From NCBI GenBank assembly GCA_016213325.1, contig JACRAY010000035.1:1-64000 (forward strand): a DNA stretch of 64,000 bases, read 5' to 3'. The notes below the pieces were generated by a model. The model saw only the letters and a list, made by a program, of their open reading frames with translations, was not told the origin of the DNA and made no database searches. Shown piece by piece: positions 15,790-25,393 of this stretch; the stretch's first letter is position 1; each line of letters begins with the position of its first letter. Both the position numbers and the translations under genes were made by a program. Source of the stretch: Burkholderiales bacterium (GTDB lineage: Bacteria; Pseudomonadota; Gammaproteobacteria; Burkholderiales; Burkholderiaceae_C).

Positions 15790-18393
15790 TTACTGCAGGA
15801 GCCGTTCCGGATTGGCATCCAGCTTCGCGAGTGCTTCGCGAGTGGCGCGAACGGTAAGCGCCTCTTCTTCGGTCGGCACCAGCAGGCCGGCCTGCAGGTA
15901 AGAGGCCAGGCGGCGCAGCTGGATCAGGTAGCTGCGGCCGTCGCGTGACGCGAAAAGGTGCAGCTGCTTGCGGTCGCTGCGCCAGCTGTACTGCACGTGC
16001 GTGGCCGTGCCGTTGTGGTCCAGCGTGAACCAGTTGCCCAGCTGCAGTTCCTGCGCCCACGCCATCATGGCGGCATTGGGGGTCGAGCCGCCGTCGGCGA
16101 TGACCTCGATCATCGACGCGTCGATGCCCAGCATCAGCTCGATGCTCTCGTTGTCCAGCGGCAGGTCCGCGCCGGGCTCGTCGGAGACGAAATCTTCCAG
16201 GTTGGCCAGCCGCTTCGTCATCTCCTCGATGTGCGCGTGCGGGATGGCCTCGGTCTTCGACATGAAGGCGTCGGCCAGTGTGTCGCCGATCACCTTGATG
16301 TGGTCTTCCTGCACTTCCTGCTGCAGCCCCAGCAGCCCCATGCCCTGGCGCAGCTTCTGCAGCAGGCGCGGCAGGTCCTGGATGACGCGGCTGCGTTCCT
16401 GCCGGTTGGGCTTGGCGCTGGCCGCCCACACCAGGTCACCGGCACATTTGCGCAGGGCCACGGTTTCCTCGTGCTGCTTGCCGTGGCGGATGGCCGCCAC
16501 CGCCAGCACCTCGGCCCACACCTTGAACAGGAACTCGCGGATCTCTTCGCGCACCGGCATGTCCTTGAGCATCTTGCGCAGCTCGATGGTGTACTGGATC
16601 GCCAGCGTTTCCTTCTGCTCCACCTGCTGCGCCACGCCCACCAGTTTCTGCGCCGGGCCCTTTTCGGTGAGGAACTTCGACAGGAACTTCTGGAATTCGT
16701 CGTAGACCAGCTGGAACACGCGCCGCCCGGTCTCAGGGTACTGCTCGATCACCTGCACCACGCGCTTGATTTCGGTCTCGAGCGCGCTGCCGCCGATGGT
16801 GGCCGCGTCGAAGCCGAGCACGCACGAGCCCATGCGGTCGATCAGCTGGCGCGCCGGGTGCTCGAGCGAGCCGAAGAACTCGGGCTCGGCAATCGCCACG
16901 CGCAGCACCGGCATCTGCAGGCGTGCAAACCACACCCGGATGCCCGGCGGGATGCGTTCCTCGGACAGGATGGCCTGGAACATCAGCGCGACGATCTCGA
17001 TGATCGCCTTTTCGGACGGCGTGGACGCCTTGCGCTTGAGCTCGACGGTGCGGCTGCGCAAGTCCTGCGCCAGCAGCTCGACGTCGGAGTCGTCGAACAC
17101 CACGATCTCGCTGCTGCCGCCGTGCGAGCGCGTGTGCACCTGGGTCTGCACATGGGTCTGCACGTGGGTCGCATGCTGCGACATCGCCTCGGTGAGGGCG
17201 GGCGACGGCCCCATCGCGCTGCGCTGCACGTCGACCCCGGCCTTGTCGGTCAGCAGCCGGCGCAACTGGCCCAGCACGCCGGTCGCGCGGGCCCGCGCCC
17301 GCGCCAGGGGCGTGCCGGAGGTCATCGCTGCCGTTTCTTCACCGCCCCGGCCGGTGGCCGGCCCGCCGGCACTGCCCCCGCCCTGCGCGCCATTGGCATA
17401 GGCACCCGGGCCGCCGGGTGCGCCCCCTGCGTAGCCGGCCGCCTGCCCACCTGCGTAGCCGCCAGCAGCGCCGCCGCCTGCGTGACCGCCGCCGCCGCCT
17501 GCGTAGCCCCCGCCGCCGCCTGCGTGGCCACCGCCACCGGGGGCGCCACCGCCACCTTGGCCACCGGCGTGGCCACCCGCTGCGCCACCGCCAGTGTGGG
17601 CACCGCCGCCGCCTGCACCATGGCCGCCCCAGCTGCCGTCGCCGCCACTGCCCGTTGCGCCGCCGTCGGCGCCGGGCATGGTGCCTTCGCCGGGCGCTTC
17701 ACCCGCGGCCGGGGCACCAGGGGCGGCCCGCCGGCCGCCGGAAGCCGGGCGCTTGACGCGTGCGCTCAGGTCGATGTCGGGCAGCACGCCCTGCTCCACC
17801 AGGAACTGGTTGGCCAGCTTGTAGCCTTCGGCCATCCGCTTGACTACCTGGTCCTGGATCAGGTCCTTCACGACGCCCCACGCTTCGCGCTTCAAGCCCG
17901 CCGCGGTCCACTGCTCGACCATGACCTGGGCCGTCGCCTCGGGGCGGAACACGTCCTCGTTGCCGAAGTCGCCGTCACCGCCTTCGAGGTGCTGCACGCG
18001 GACCTTCAGCTCGCCGATGTCCCACACCGCTTTCTCGTGCACGGCCATGGCCAGCCGCGACGACAGGATTTTGTTCTCGACCACGTCGTCGCCGATCAGC
18101 GACAGGTTCATCATGTCCAGGCGCACGCGGGCCGTGGCCGTAGGCGGCACCATCGCGCGGCGCCAGGCCTCGTGGACACCCTGCACCCACTTGTGGCGCG
18201 CGCGGTCGAAGTCCAGCATCTGGTCGCGCCGGTCCTGCATCTCGCGCATGTTGGTCGCGGCGTCGGTCAGCTCGATCAGCCGGGCGCGGATGGCGTCCGA
18301 CAGGCCGGGCAGCATCTCCTCGAGATGCGCCACGAACCGCTCACGCGCGACGCGCGCCAGGGGCGTGGCGGCGGGCGTGATGGGCGCGGGCAT
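15790..18393 (-). CDS. DUF1631 family protein with glycine-rich insert
   Basis: 867 residues and cytosolic by appearance (no signal peptide or membrane segment). The N-terminal 230 residues and the C-terminal 480 carry the charged, helical DUF1631 sequence typical of Burkholderiales and Pseudomonas, including LDFDRARHKWVQGVHEAWRR, FEWEK-like segments and WFTLDHNGTATHVQYSW near residue 790. Between them, about residues 245-345, lies a Gly/Ala/His-rich stretch of GGGGHAGG and GGYAGG units. Some DUF1631 proteins end in a PilZ-like fold, and the terminal 100 residues here would fit that, but this is inference. The function is unknown. Confidence 0.85.
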   Translation of the reverse strand: MPAPITPAATPLARVARERFVAHLEEMLPGLSDAIRARLIELTDAATNMREMQDRRDQMLDFDRARHKWVQGVHEAWRRAMVPPTATARVRLDMMNLSLIGDDVVENKILSSRLAMAVHEKAVWDIGELKVRVQHLEGGDGDFGNEDVFRPEATAQVMVEQWTAAGLKREAWGVVKDLIQDQVVKRMAEGYKLANQFLVEQGVLPDIDLSARVKRPASGGRRAAPGAPAAGEAPGEGTMPGADGGATGSGGDGSWGGHGAGGGGAHTGGGAAGGHAGGQGGGGAPGGGGHAGGGGGYAGGGGGHAGGGAAGGYAGGQAAGYAGGAPGGPGAYANGAQGGGSAGGPATGRGGEETAAMTSGTPLARARARATGVLGQLRRLLTDKAGVDVQRSAMGPSPALTEAMSQHATHVQTHVQTQVHTRSHGGSSEIVVFDDSDVELLAQDLRSRTVELKRKASTPSEKAIIEIVALMFQAILSEERIPPGIRVWFARLQMPVLRVAIAEPEFFGSLEHPARQLIDRMGSCVLGFDAATIGGSALETEIKRVVQVIEQYPETGRRVFQLVYDEFQKFLSKFLTEKGPAQKLVGVAQQVEQKETLAIQYTIELRKMLKDMPVREEIREFLFKVWAEVLAVAAIRHGKQHEETVALRKCAGDLVWAASAKPNRQERSRVIQDLPRLLQKLRQGMGLLGLQQEVQEDHIKVIGDTLADAFMSKTEAIPHAHIEEMTKRLANLEDFVSDEPGADLPLDNESIELMLGIDASMIEVIADGGSTPNAAMMAWAQELQLGNWFTLDHNGTATHVQYSWRSDRKQLHLFASRDGRSYLIQLRRLASYLQAGLLVPTEEEALTVRATREALAKLDANPERLLQ
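17395..17650 (-). repeat. Imperfect tandem repeat encoding Gly/Ala/His-rich linker
   Basis: Within the DUF1631 gene, GCC-rich units read on the minus strand as GGYAGG, GGHAGG and GGGAAGG. The period is irregular (12-24 bases). Such DNA is prone to slippage, so the linker length probably varies between strains. Confidence 0.8.
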
Positions 18394-18419
18394 GCGGTGG
18401 GCTCTCCTTGCGACAATCC

Positions 18420-19373
18420 CTAGACGACGGCACCTGCGTTCGGGTCGGCGGGGTCGCCGTCCCGCTTGGACCCGCCCTTGACCAGGTCTTCACGCTTCAC
18501 GCCCAGCCACATGGCGATGGCGGCGGCGACGAACACCGACGAATAGATCCCGAACAGGATGCCGATGGTGAGCGCCATCGCGAAGTAGTGCAGCGTGGCG
18601 CCGCCGAACAGCAGCATCGAGAGCACCATCATCTGCGTGGAGCCGTGCGTGATGATGGTGCGGCTGATGGTCGAAGTGATCGCGTTGTCGATGATCTGGG
18701 TGGTGGTCATCTTGCGGTAGCGCCGGAAGTTCTCGCGGATCCGGTCGAAGATGACCACGGACTCGTTGACCGAGTAGCCCAGCACGGCCAGTACGGCCGC
18801 CAGCACGGCCAGCGAGAACTCCCACTGGAAGAAGGCGAAGAAGCCCAGGATGATCACCACGTCGTGCAGGTTGGCGATGATGGCCGCCACTGCGAACTTC
18901 CATTCGAAGCGCATGGCGAGGTACACCATGATGCCCACCACCACCATGCCCAGCGCCTTCAGGCCGTCGGTGGCGAGTTCCTCCCCAACCTGGGGGCCGA
19001 CGAACTCGGTGCGCTTCATGATCACGCCGGGCTCGGTGGCCTTCAGTGCCGCCAGCACCTTGTCGCTCTGTTGCGCTGAACTGACGCCCTTCTGGGCGGG
19101 CAGGCGAATGATCACGTCGCGTGCAGTACCGAAGTTCTGCACCTGCACGTCGGTGAAGCCGAGCGACGCCACCGTGGAGCGCACCTTCTCGACCTGCACC
19201 GACTGCTGGTAGCTCACTTCCATGAGCGTGCCGCCGGTGAACTCCACCGACAGGTGCAGCCCGCGCGTGACGAGGAAGAACACCGCCGCCAGGAACGTCA
19301 CCAGCGAGACGATGTTGAAAACCAGCGCGTTTTCCATGAACGGAATGTCGCGCCGGATCTTGAAAAACTCCAT
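18420..19373 (-). CDS. secF: Protein translocase subunit SecF
   Basis: Inner-membrane RND-like subunit that uses proton motive force to help pull proteins through SecYEG. 317 residues with six membrane segments. It opens with MEFFKIRRDIPFM, has VEFTGGTLMEVSY after the first segment, and the SecF signature VLGYSVNESVVIFDRIREN in the fourth. Ten bases separate it from secD, so both are translated from one message. Confidence 0.97.
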   Translation of the reverse strand: MEFFKIRRDIPFMENALVFNIVSLVTFLAAVFFLVTRGLHLSVEFTGGTLMEVSYQQSVQVEKVRSTVASLGFTDVQVQNFGTARDVIIRLPAQKGVSSAQQSDKVLAALKATEPGVIMKRTEFVGPQVGEELATDGLKALGMVVVGIMVYLAMRFEWKFAVAAIIANLHDVVIILGFFAFFQWEFSLAVLAAVLAVLGYSVNESVVIFDRIRENFRRYRKMTTTQIIDNAITSTISRTIITHGSTQMMVLSMLLFGGATLHYFAMALTIGILFGIYSSVFVAAAIAMWLGVKREDLVKGGSKRDGDPADPNAGAVV

Positions 19374-19383
19374 TGGGCGCCCC

Positions 19384-21267
19384 TTACTCGGCTTTGGTTA
19401 TACCGGCTTCGGGGGCAGGCCGCCAGACCGTCCCGATGGAAACCGATTTCAGTTTCTTCTGCCGCCCGTACCAGAGGTTGACGAGCCCGCGCGAGAAGAA
19501 GACGGCGGAGAACATCGACGTCAGGATGCCGATGCAGTGCACCACGGCAAACCCGCGCACCGGCCCCGAGCCGAAAGCCAGCAGCGCCACGCCCGCAATC
19601 AGCGTCGTGACGTTGGAGTCGAGGATGGTGGCCCAGGCGCGGTCGTAACCAGAGTGGATGGCGGCCTGCGGCGACGCGCCGTTGCGCAGTTCTTCGCGCA
19701 CCCGTTCGTTGATGAGCACGTTGGAGTCGATGGCCATGCCCAGCGCCAGCGCCATGGCGGCCATGCCGGGCAGCGTCAGCGTGGCCTGCAGCATCGACAG
19801 CACCGCCACCAGCAGCAGCAGGTTGACCGCCAGCGCCAGCCCGGAGAACAGGCCGAACAGCATGTAATAGACCGCCATGAAGGCGACGATGGCGGCAAAG
19901 CCCCAGGCCACGCTGTGGAAGCCCTTGGTGATGTTCTCGGCGCCGAGCGACGGGCCGATGGTCATTTCCTCGATGATCTCCATCGGCGCGGCGAGCGAGC
20001 CGGCGCGCAGCAGCAGCGCGACGTCGTTGGCCTCCACCGTGGTCATGCGCCCCGAGATCTGCACGCGGCCGCCGCCGATCTCGCTGCGGATCACCGGCGC
20101 GGTCACGACTTCGCCCTTGCCCTTTTCGAACAGCAGGATGGCCATGCGCTTGTTGACGTTCTCGCGCGTGGTGTCGCGGAAGATGCGCGCGCCCTTGGCG
20201 TCCAGCGTCAGGTGCACGGCCGCCTCCTGCGTCTGGCTGTCGAAGCCGGCCTGCGCGTCCGTCAGGTTTTCGCCGGTCAGGATGACCTGCTTCTTCACGA
20301 TGACGCCGCGGCCCTCGCGGTCCATGTAGCGCTCGGAGCCGAACGGCACGGGGCCGCTGCCCAGTTCGGCGGCGCGGCCCTCGGTGGACTCGTCGACCAG
20401 CCGCACTTCGAGCGTGGCGGTGCGCCCCAGGATGTCCTTGGCCTTGGCCGTGTCCTGCACGCCGGGCAGCTGCACCACGATGCGGTCTATGCCCTGCTGC
20501 TGGATCACGGGCTCAGCCACGCCGAGCTCGTTGATCCGGTTGTGCAGGGTCACCATGTTCTGCTTGAGCGCCTGCTCCTGCACCTTGCGGGCCGCTTCGG
20601 GCTTGATGGTCAGGGTCACCTTGGTCTCGGAACCTTCGGGGGTCTCCACCGCCTGCAGGTCGGGGAACTGGTCCTTGATGAGGTTGCGCGCCGGCGCCAG
20701 CGTGGCTTCGTCGCGGAAGCGCACCTCCACCGCCTGGTTGCTGCGGGAGATGCCCGAGTGGCGGATGGTCTTCTCGCGCAGCGTGGTGCGCAGGTCACCT
20801 GCGAACGACTCGGCCTTCTTGGTGAGCGCCGCCTGCATGTCGACCTGCAGCATGAAGTGCACGCCGCCGCGCAGGTCCAGCCCCAGGTACATGGGCTGGG
20901 CGCGCAGTGCCGACAGCCAGCCCGGTGAGCTGGACAGCAGGTTGAGCGCGACCACGTAGCCCGGGTCGGTGGGGTCGGGCACCAGCGCCTTCTGCAGCGC
21001 GTCCTTGGCCTTCAGCTGCGTCTCGGTGCTGTCCAGGCGCACCTTGATCGAGTTGGCGTCACGCGCGATCAGCTGCGGCTGGATGCCCGCGGCCTTCAGG
21101 GCCTGTTCGACCCGCGCCTGCGTGGCGGCGTCGAGCTTCACGCTTGACTTGCCCGACGAGACCTGCACGGCCGGGTCTTCGCCGAAGAAATTGGGCAGGG
21201 CGTAGATGAGCCCCACGAGCAGCGCGACCAGGATGATCGCGTACTTCCACAACGGATAACGGTTCAC
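19384..21267 (-). CDS. secD: Protein translocase subunit SecD
   Basis: Partner of SecF. 627 residues: membrane segment near the N-terminus (MNRYPLWKYAIILVALLVG), a large periplasmic part with LGLDLRGGVHFMLQVD and the P1 head, and five further segments with GMAIDSNVLINERVREELR. I chose the GTG at 21267, ten bases after the yajC stop, because it gives the conserved MNRYPLWKY opening; the open frame upstream overlaps yajC. The order yajC-secD-secF is the usual one. Confidence 0.96.
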   Translation of the reverse strand: MNRYPLWKYAIILVALLVGLIYALPNFFGEDPAVQVSSGKSSVKLDAATQARVEQALKAAGIQPQLIARDANSIKVRLDSTETQLKAKDALQKALVPDPTDPGYVVALNLLSSSPGWLSALRAQPMYLGLDLRGGVHFMLQVDMQAALTKKAESFAGDLRTTLREKTIRHSGISRSNQAVEVRFRDEATLAPARNLIKDQFPDLQAVETPEGSETKVTLTIKPEAARKVQEQALKQNMVTLHNRINELGVAEPVIQQQGIDRIVVQLPGVQDTAKAKDILGRTATLEVRLVDESTEGRAAELGSGPVPFGSERYMDREGRGVIVKKQVILTGENLTDAQAGFDSQTQEAAVHLTLDAKGARIFRDTTRENVNKRMAILLFEKGKGEVVTAPVIRSEIGGGRVQISGRMTTVEANDVALLLRAGSLAAPMEIIEEMTIGPSLGAENITKGFHSVAWGFAAIVAFMAVYYMLFGLFSGLALAVNLLLLVAVLSMLQATLTLPGMAAMALALGMAIDSNVLINERVREELRNGASPQAAIHSGYDRAWATILDSNVTTLIAGVALLAFGSGPVRGFAVVHCIGILTSMFSAVFFSRGLVNLWYGRQKKLKSVSIGTVWRPAPEAGITKAE

Positions 21268-21277
21268 GGTGCCCTTG

Positions 21278-21604
21278 CTACTTGATCGTGCCCTTGGGAA
21301 GCACTTGCACGACAGCGCTGCGCTGCACCTGGACTTCGACGCCGCTGGCGATCTCGATGCCCAGGTAGGTGTCGCCCAGCTTGGTGACCTTGCCGAGCAC
21401 ACCGCCGGCGGTGGCCACCTCGTCGCCCTTGGCCAGCGCTTCGATCATGGCGCGGTGCTCCTTCTGGCGTTTCATCTGGGGCCGGATCATCACGAAGTAA
21501 AGCACGACGAACATCAGCACCAGCGGCAGCAGGCTGGTGAAGGACGAGGTCATGTCACCGCCCGCGGCGGGTGCGGCCTGGGCGAAAGCAGAAGGAATCA
21601 GCAC
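21278..21604 (-). CDS. yajC: Preprotein translocase subunit YajC
   Basis: Small inner-membrane subunit of the SecDF-YajC complex. 108 residues from a GTG start at 21604, giving VLIPSAFAQAAPAAGGD, then one membrane helix (LLPLVLMFVVLYFVMI), the RPQMKRQKEH motif and GDEVATAGGVLGKV. A GGAGCA ribosome site precedes the start. The open frame continues 27 codons upstream without family similarity. The usual upstream neighbours queA and tgt are absent here; an indolepyruvate oxidoreductase gene takes their place. Confidence 0.95.
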   Translation of the reverse strand: MLIPSAFAQAAPAAGGDMTSSFTSLLPLVLMFVVLYFVMIRPQMKRQKEHRAMIEALAKGDEVATAGGVLGKVTKLGDTYLGIEIASGVEVQVQRSAVVQVLPKGTIK

Positions 21605-21660
21605 GGTTGCTCCATGGAAAGGGGGTCTTGGCTCGCGCGCTGTCAGGCGCGCAGCCACGG

Positions 21661-21681
21661 CCCCGCTGTGCCACAGCGGGG
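21661..21681. terminator. Hairpin between the indolepyruvate oxidoreductase gene and yajC
   Basis: CCCCGCTGT (21661-21669) and ACAGCGGGG (21673-21681) give a 9-bp stem with a three-base loop, 30 bases after the iorA stop on the minus strand. A TACAAT box (minus strand, 21693-21698) sits just upstream, so the hairpin could be the iorA terminator or part of the yajC-secDF leader. No T-run is present. Confidence 0.4.
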
Positions 21682-21710
21682 GCAAACGTGGGATTGTATG
21701 CGTCGGGCGG

Positions 21711-24700
21711 TCAGGCTGCCCGGCGCCCGGTGCCGGCCCCGGCCGTCCACGCCTGCAATAGCCGGTCCCACTGGGGCCGCACAGCCTTCAGGCTGACTTC
21801 CTTCACGTGGCCGAAGCCGCGGATCTGCTCGGGCAGGCGCGCCAGCTCCACGGCCTGGACGTGGTTGCCCGCGTGCAGGCCGCCCAGCACCGTTTCGATG
21901 GTTCGGCGGTACTCGCCGATCAGCGCGCGCTCAATACGGCGCTCTTCGGTGCGCCCGAAGATGTCAAGCGCGGTGCCGCGCAGGCCCTTCAGCCGCGCCA
22001 GCACCCGGAACGCCAGCACCATCGACGGGCCGAACTTGCGCTTCTTGAGCCGCCCCTTGTCGTCGCGCTGCGAGGTGAGCGGCGGCGCCAGGTGGTAGTG
22101 CACCCGGTAGTCGCCTTCGAACTGGGTGGCGATGCGCTCGCGGAAACCCGTCTCGGTGTGCAGGCGCGCCACCTCATACTCGTCCTTGTACGCCATCAGC
22201 TTGAACAGGTAGCGGGCCACCGCTTCGGACAGCGAGGACTTGCCGAGCGGCGCCTCGGCGGCGCGCACCTTCTCGATGAAGTCGCGGTAGGACTGGGCAT
22301 AGGCGGCGTCCTGGTAATCGGTGAGGAACTCGACGCGGCGGGCCACCAGGCTTTCCACCGTCTCGCGCTTCTTCAGCTCGATCACCTGCGCCGGCGCCAG
22401 CAGCTTTTCGACCGAGGGCCAGTCGTCGGCAGCGCGGCGGCCCCACTCGAAGGCGGCCTTGTTCTTGTCGACCGTCACCCCGTTGAGCTCGATGGCGCGC
22501 AGCAGCGACTGGCGCTCCAGCGGGATCCAGCCCTTCTGCCAGGCGAAGCCAAGCATCATGGGGTTGGTGTAGATGCTGTCCCCCAGCAGCTTGGCCGACG
22601 CGGCTTCGGCATTGAAGCTGGCCAGCGCCTGGGCGCCCACCGCCTTGCCGATCTCGGCCGCACAGCCTTCCGAGGGGTTGGTCCAGTTGCTGTTCTTGAC
22701 GAACGCGGCCGTGGGCGCGCCGTGGCCGTTGAGCGCGACGCGGGTGCGCCCTTCGCGCATGCGCAGCACCGTTTCCTTGCCACCGGCAACGATGGGGTCG
22801 CAACCGATCACGAGGTCGGCGCCGGCCATGCCCACGCGCGTGGTGCGGATCTCGTCCTGCGTGTTGGCCAGCAGCACGTGGCTCCAGGTGGCGCCGCCCT
22901 TTTGCGCCAGGCCCGCCGCGTCCTGCGTGACGATGCCCTTGCCTTCCATGTGCGCGGCCATGCCCAGCAGCTGGCCGATGGTGATGACGCCGGTGCCGCC
23001 GACGCCGGCCACCACGATGCCGTAGGCGCCTTCCATCACGGGCAACCTCGGCTCGGGCAACTCGTCCAGCGTGTCCAAGGACACGGGCGCTTGCGCCCGT
23101 GTTTTCACCTTCATTTTTCCTCCTTCCACCGTCACGAAGCTCGGGCAGAAGCCCTTCAGGCAGCTGGTGTCCTTGTTGCAGGTGCTCTGGTTGATGGTGC
23201 GCTTGCGGCCGAACTCGGTCTCCAGCGGCTCCACCGACAGGCAGTTGGACTGCACGCCGCAGTCGCCGCAGCCTTCGCACACGAGGTCGTTGATCATCAC
23301 GCGCACGGCCGGGTCGACCATGGTGCCGCGCTTGCGGCGGCGGCGCTTCTCGGTGGCACAGGTCTGGTCGTAGATGATCGCCGTGCAGCCCGGGATCTCG
23401 CGCAACTCGCGCTGCACGCGGTCGAGCTCGTCGCGGTGCTTCACTTCCACGCCGGGCGGGAGTTTGGCCACGGTGTACTTCCCGGGCTCGTCGGTCACCA
23501 CCACCTGCTTCACCACGCCTTCGGCGGCGATGCTGTGCGAGATCTGGATCACCGAGTGGCCCTCGGGGCGCTCGCCCACCTGCTGCCCGCCGGTCATGGC
23601 GACCGCGTCGTTGTAGAGGATCTTGTAGGTGATGTTCACGCCCGCGGCGATCGACTGCCGGATCGCCAGCGAGCCGCTGTGGAAGTAGGTGCCGTCGCCC
23701 AGGTTGGCGAACACGTGCTTCTCGTTGGAGAACGGCTGCTGGCCGACCCACGGCACGCCTTCGCCGCCCATCTGCGTGAAGCCGATGGTCGAGCGGTCCA
23801 TCCAGGTGGCCATGAAGTGGCAGCCGATGCCGGCCATCGCACGCGAGCCTTCCGGCACCACGGTGGAGGTGTTGTGCGGGCAGCCCGAGCAGAACCACGG
23901 CTGGCGGTCGCCCTTGACCTCCACGGCCTGCATGGCGCTTTCCTTCGCCTGCAGGATCGCCAGTTGCGAGTCGATGCGCGCCGCGGTGTCGCTGTCTACG
24001 CCCAGCTTCTTCAGGCGCCTGGCGATGGCGCGCGCGATGATCGCCGGCGACAGGTCGGCGTTGGCGCGCAGGAGCGAGGCCGACGTCGGGTTGGCCAGCG
24101 ACCACTCGCCGCCGGAGAAGTCGCCTTCGACCTCGTCGAACTTGCCCAGCACGTGCGGGCGCACGTCGGGGCGCCAGTTGTACAACTCTTCCTTCAGCTG
24201 GTACTCGATGACCTGGCGCTTCTCTTCCACCACCAGGATCTCGCGCAGGCCGGTGGCGAACTCGCGCGTGATCTGCGCTTCGAGCGGCCACACCACGTTG
24301 ACCTTGTGCAGGCGGATGCCCAGCCGGCGGCAGGCCGCGTCGTCCAGCCCCAGGTCGGCCAGCGCCTGGCGCGTGTCGTTGTACGCCTTGCCGCTGGCGA
24401 TGATGCCGAAGCGGTCGTTGGGGCCTTCCACCACGTTGTAGTTGAGGCGGTTGGCACGCACATACGCAAGTGCGGCGTACCACTTGTAGTCGAACAGGCG
24501 CGCCTCCTGTTCCAGCGCGTGGTCGGGCCAGCGGATGTGCACGCCGCCGGCCGGCATCTCGAAGTCGGTGGGGATGTGGATCTGCACGCGTGCCGGGTCG
24601 ATCTCGGCCGTTGCGCTGGACTCCACGATCTCCTGGATCGTCTTCATGCCGGTCCACACGCCGGCGTAGCGGCCCATGGCGAAGGCATGCAGGCCAAGGT

Positions 24701-25277
24701 CGAGGATTTCCTGCACGTTGGACGGGAAGAACAGCGGCAGCCCGCAGGCCTTGAAGATGTGGTCGCTCTGGTGGGCCGCGGTGGAGCTCTTGGCGACATG
24801 GTCGTCGCCGGCGATCGCGATCACACCGCCCCACGGCGTGGTGCCGGCGAGGTTGGCGTGCTTGAACACGTCGGAGCAGCGGTCCACGCCCGGGCCCTTG
24901 CCGTACCAGATGCCGAACACGCCGTCGAACTTGTTGGAGCCCTGCGGCGCAAAGCCCAACTGCTGCGTGCCCCACAGCGCGGTGGCCGCCAGCTCCTCGT
25001 TGACGCCCGGCTGGAACACGATGTTCTGCGCCTGCAGGAAATTCTTCGCCTTCCACAGCGCCTGGTCGTAGTTGCCCAGCGGCGAGCCGCGGTAGCCGCT
25101 GATGAAGCCGGCGGTGTTCTTGCCCGCCAGCGCGTCGCGCTGGCGCTGCAGCATGGGCAGCTTCACCAGCGCCTGCACGCCGCTCATGAAGGCGCGGCCC
25201 ACGTCGAGCGAATACTTGTCGTCGAGCGTGACGGTTTCAAGCGCCTTGCGAATGTGTTCCGGCAGCGGTGCGTTCAT
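21711..25277 (-). CDS. Single-chain indolepyruvate:ferredoxin oxidoreductase family protein
   Basis: 1188 residues fusing the alpha (TPP/pyrimidine-binding) and beta/gamma-type parts of 2-oxoacid:ferredoxin oxidoreductases. TPP-domain sequence FCSGCPHNTST and GIGCHFMATWM lies near residues 460-500. A cysteine cluster CEGCGDCGVQSNC then CNKDTSCLKGFCPS (about 660-710) should bind an iron-sulfur centre. A gamma-type Rossmann segment VAGVGGTGVITIGQLLG begins near 750. The protein oxidatively decarboxylates aryl or branched 2-oxoacids in related systems; the substrate here is inferred. It is divergent from an Lrp-type regulator, the usual arrangement for amino acid catabolism in this order. Confidence 0.9.
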   Translation of the reverse strand: MNAPLPEHIRKALETVTLDDKYSLDVGRAFMSGVQALVKLPMLQRQRDALAGKNTAGFISGYRGSPLGNYDQALWKAKNFLQAQNIVFQPGVNEELAATALWGTQQLGFAPQGSNKFDGVFGIWYGKGPGVDRCSDVFKHANLAGTTPWGGVIAIAGDDHVAKSSTAAHQSDHIFKACGLPLFFPSNVQEILDLGLHAFAMGRYAGVWTGMKTIQEIVESSATAEIDPARVQIHIPTDFEMPAGGVHIRWPDHALEQEARLFDYKWYAALAYVRANRLNYNVVEGPNDRFGIIASGKAYNDTRQALADLGLDDAACRRLGIRLHKVNVVWPLEAQITREFATGLREILVVEEKRQVIEYQLKEELYNWRPDVRPHVLGKFDEVEGDFSGGEWSLANPTSASLLRANADLSPAIIARAIARRLKKLGVDSDTAARIDSQLAILQAKESAMQAVEVKGDRQPWFCSGCPHNTSTVVPEGSRAMAGIGCHFMATWMDRSTIGFTQMGGEGVPWVGQQPFSNEKHVFANLGDGTYFHSGSLAIRQSIAAGVNITYKILYNDAVAMTGGQQVGERPEGHSVIQISHSIAAEGVVKQVVVTDEPGKYTVAKLPPGVEVKHRDELDRVQRELREIPGCTAIIYDQTCATEKRRRRKRGTMVDPAVRVMINDLVCEGCGDCGVQSNCLSVEPLETEFGRKRTINQSTCNKDTSCLKGFCPSFVTVEGGKMKVKTRAQAPVSLDTLDELPEPRLPVMEGAYGIVVAGVGGTGVITIGQLLGMAAHMEGKGIVTQDAAGLAQKGGATWSHVLLANTQDEIRTTRVGMAGADLVIGCDPIVAGGKETVLRMREGRTRVALNGHGAPTAAFVKNSNWTNPSEGCAAEIGKAVGAQALASFNAEAASAKLLGDSIYTNPMMLGFAWQKGWIPLERQSLLRAIELNGVTVDKNKAAFEWGRRAADDWPSVEKLLAPAQVIELKKRETVESLVARRVEFLTDYQDAAYAQSYRDFIEKVRAAEAPLGKSSLSEAVARYLFKLMAYKDEYEVARLHTETGFRERIATQFEGDYRVHYHLAPPLTSQRDDKGRLKKRKFGPSMVLAFRVLARLKGLRGTALDIFGRTEERRIERALIGEYRRTIETVLGGLHAGNHVQAVELARLPEQIRGFGHVKEVSLKAVRPQWDRLLQAWTAGAGTGRRAA
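23081..23105. repeat. Perfect hairpin inside the oxidoreductase gene
   Basis: ACACGGGCGC, a TT loop and GCGCCCGTGT form a 10-bp perfect inverted repeat followed by TTTC on the plus strand, inside the linker just after the iron-sulfur motif of the coding strand opposite. It looks like a terminator for antisense transcription, or a palindromic repeat inserted into a tolerant linker (encoded KTRAQAPV). Confidence 0.6.
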
Positions 25278-25393
25278 GGGCGGGAAGTCTCCAGGATTTC
25301 GGGAAAGTGTAGGGCTGGGCCGCCGATAAGTCTTTGCTTTCTTTGCTCAAAAAACGCCGACTTCAGCATGATTCTTTCGCTAACATCTCTTTT
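25278..25393. promoter_or_regulatory. Divergent control region, oxidoreductase / Lrp-type regulator
   Basis: The 116-base gap between the two start codons is clearly A/T-richer than its surroundings, as expected of an Lrp/AsnC operator. TCTTTGCT occurs twice in tandem-like array (25330-25346). By family precedent the regulator binds here and controls both genes. Exact sites cannot be fixed by eye. Confidence 0.45.

Noticed and set aside
15958..18423. An 821-codon open frame on the plus strand opposite the DUF1631 gene
   Set aside because: Repetitive Ala/Arg/His/Val-rich translation, typical of the antisense frame of GC-rich coding DNA; the opposite strand has a conserved family.
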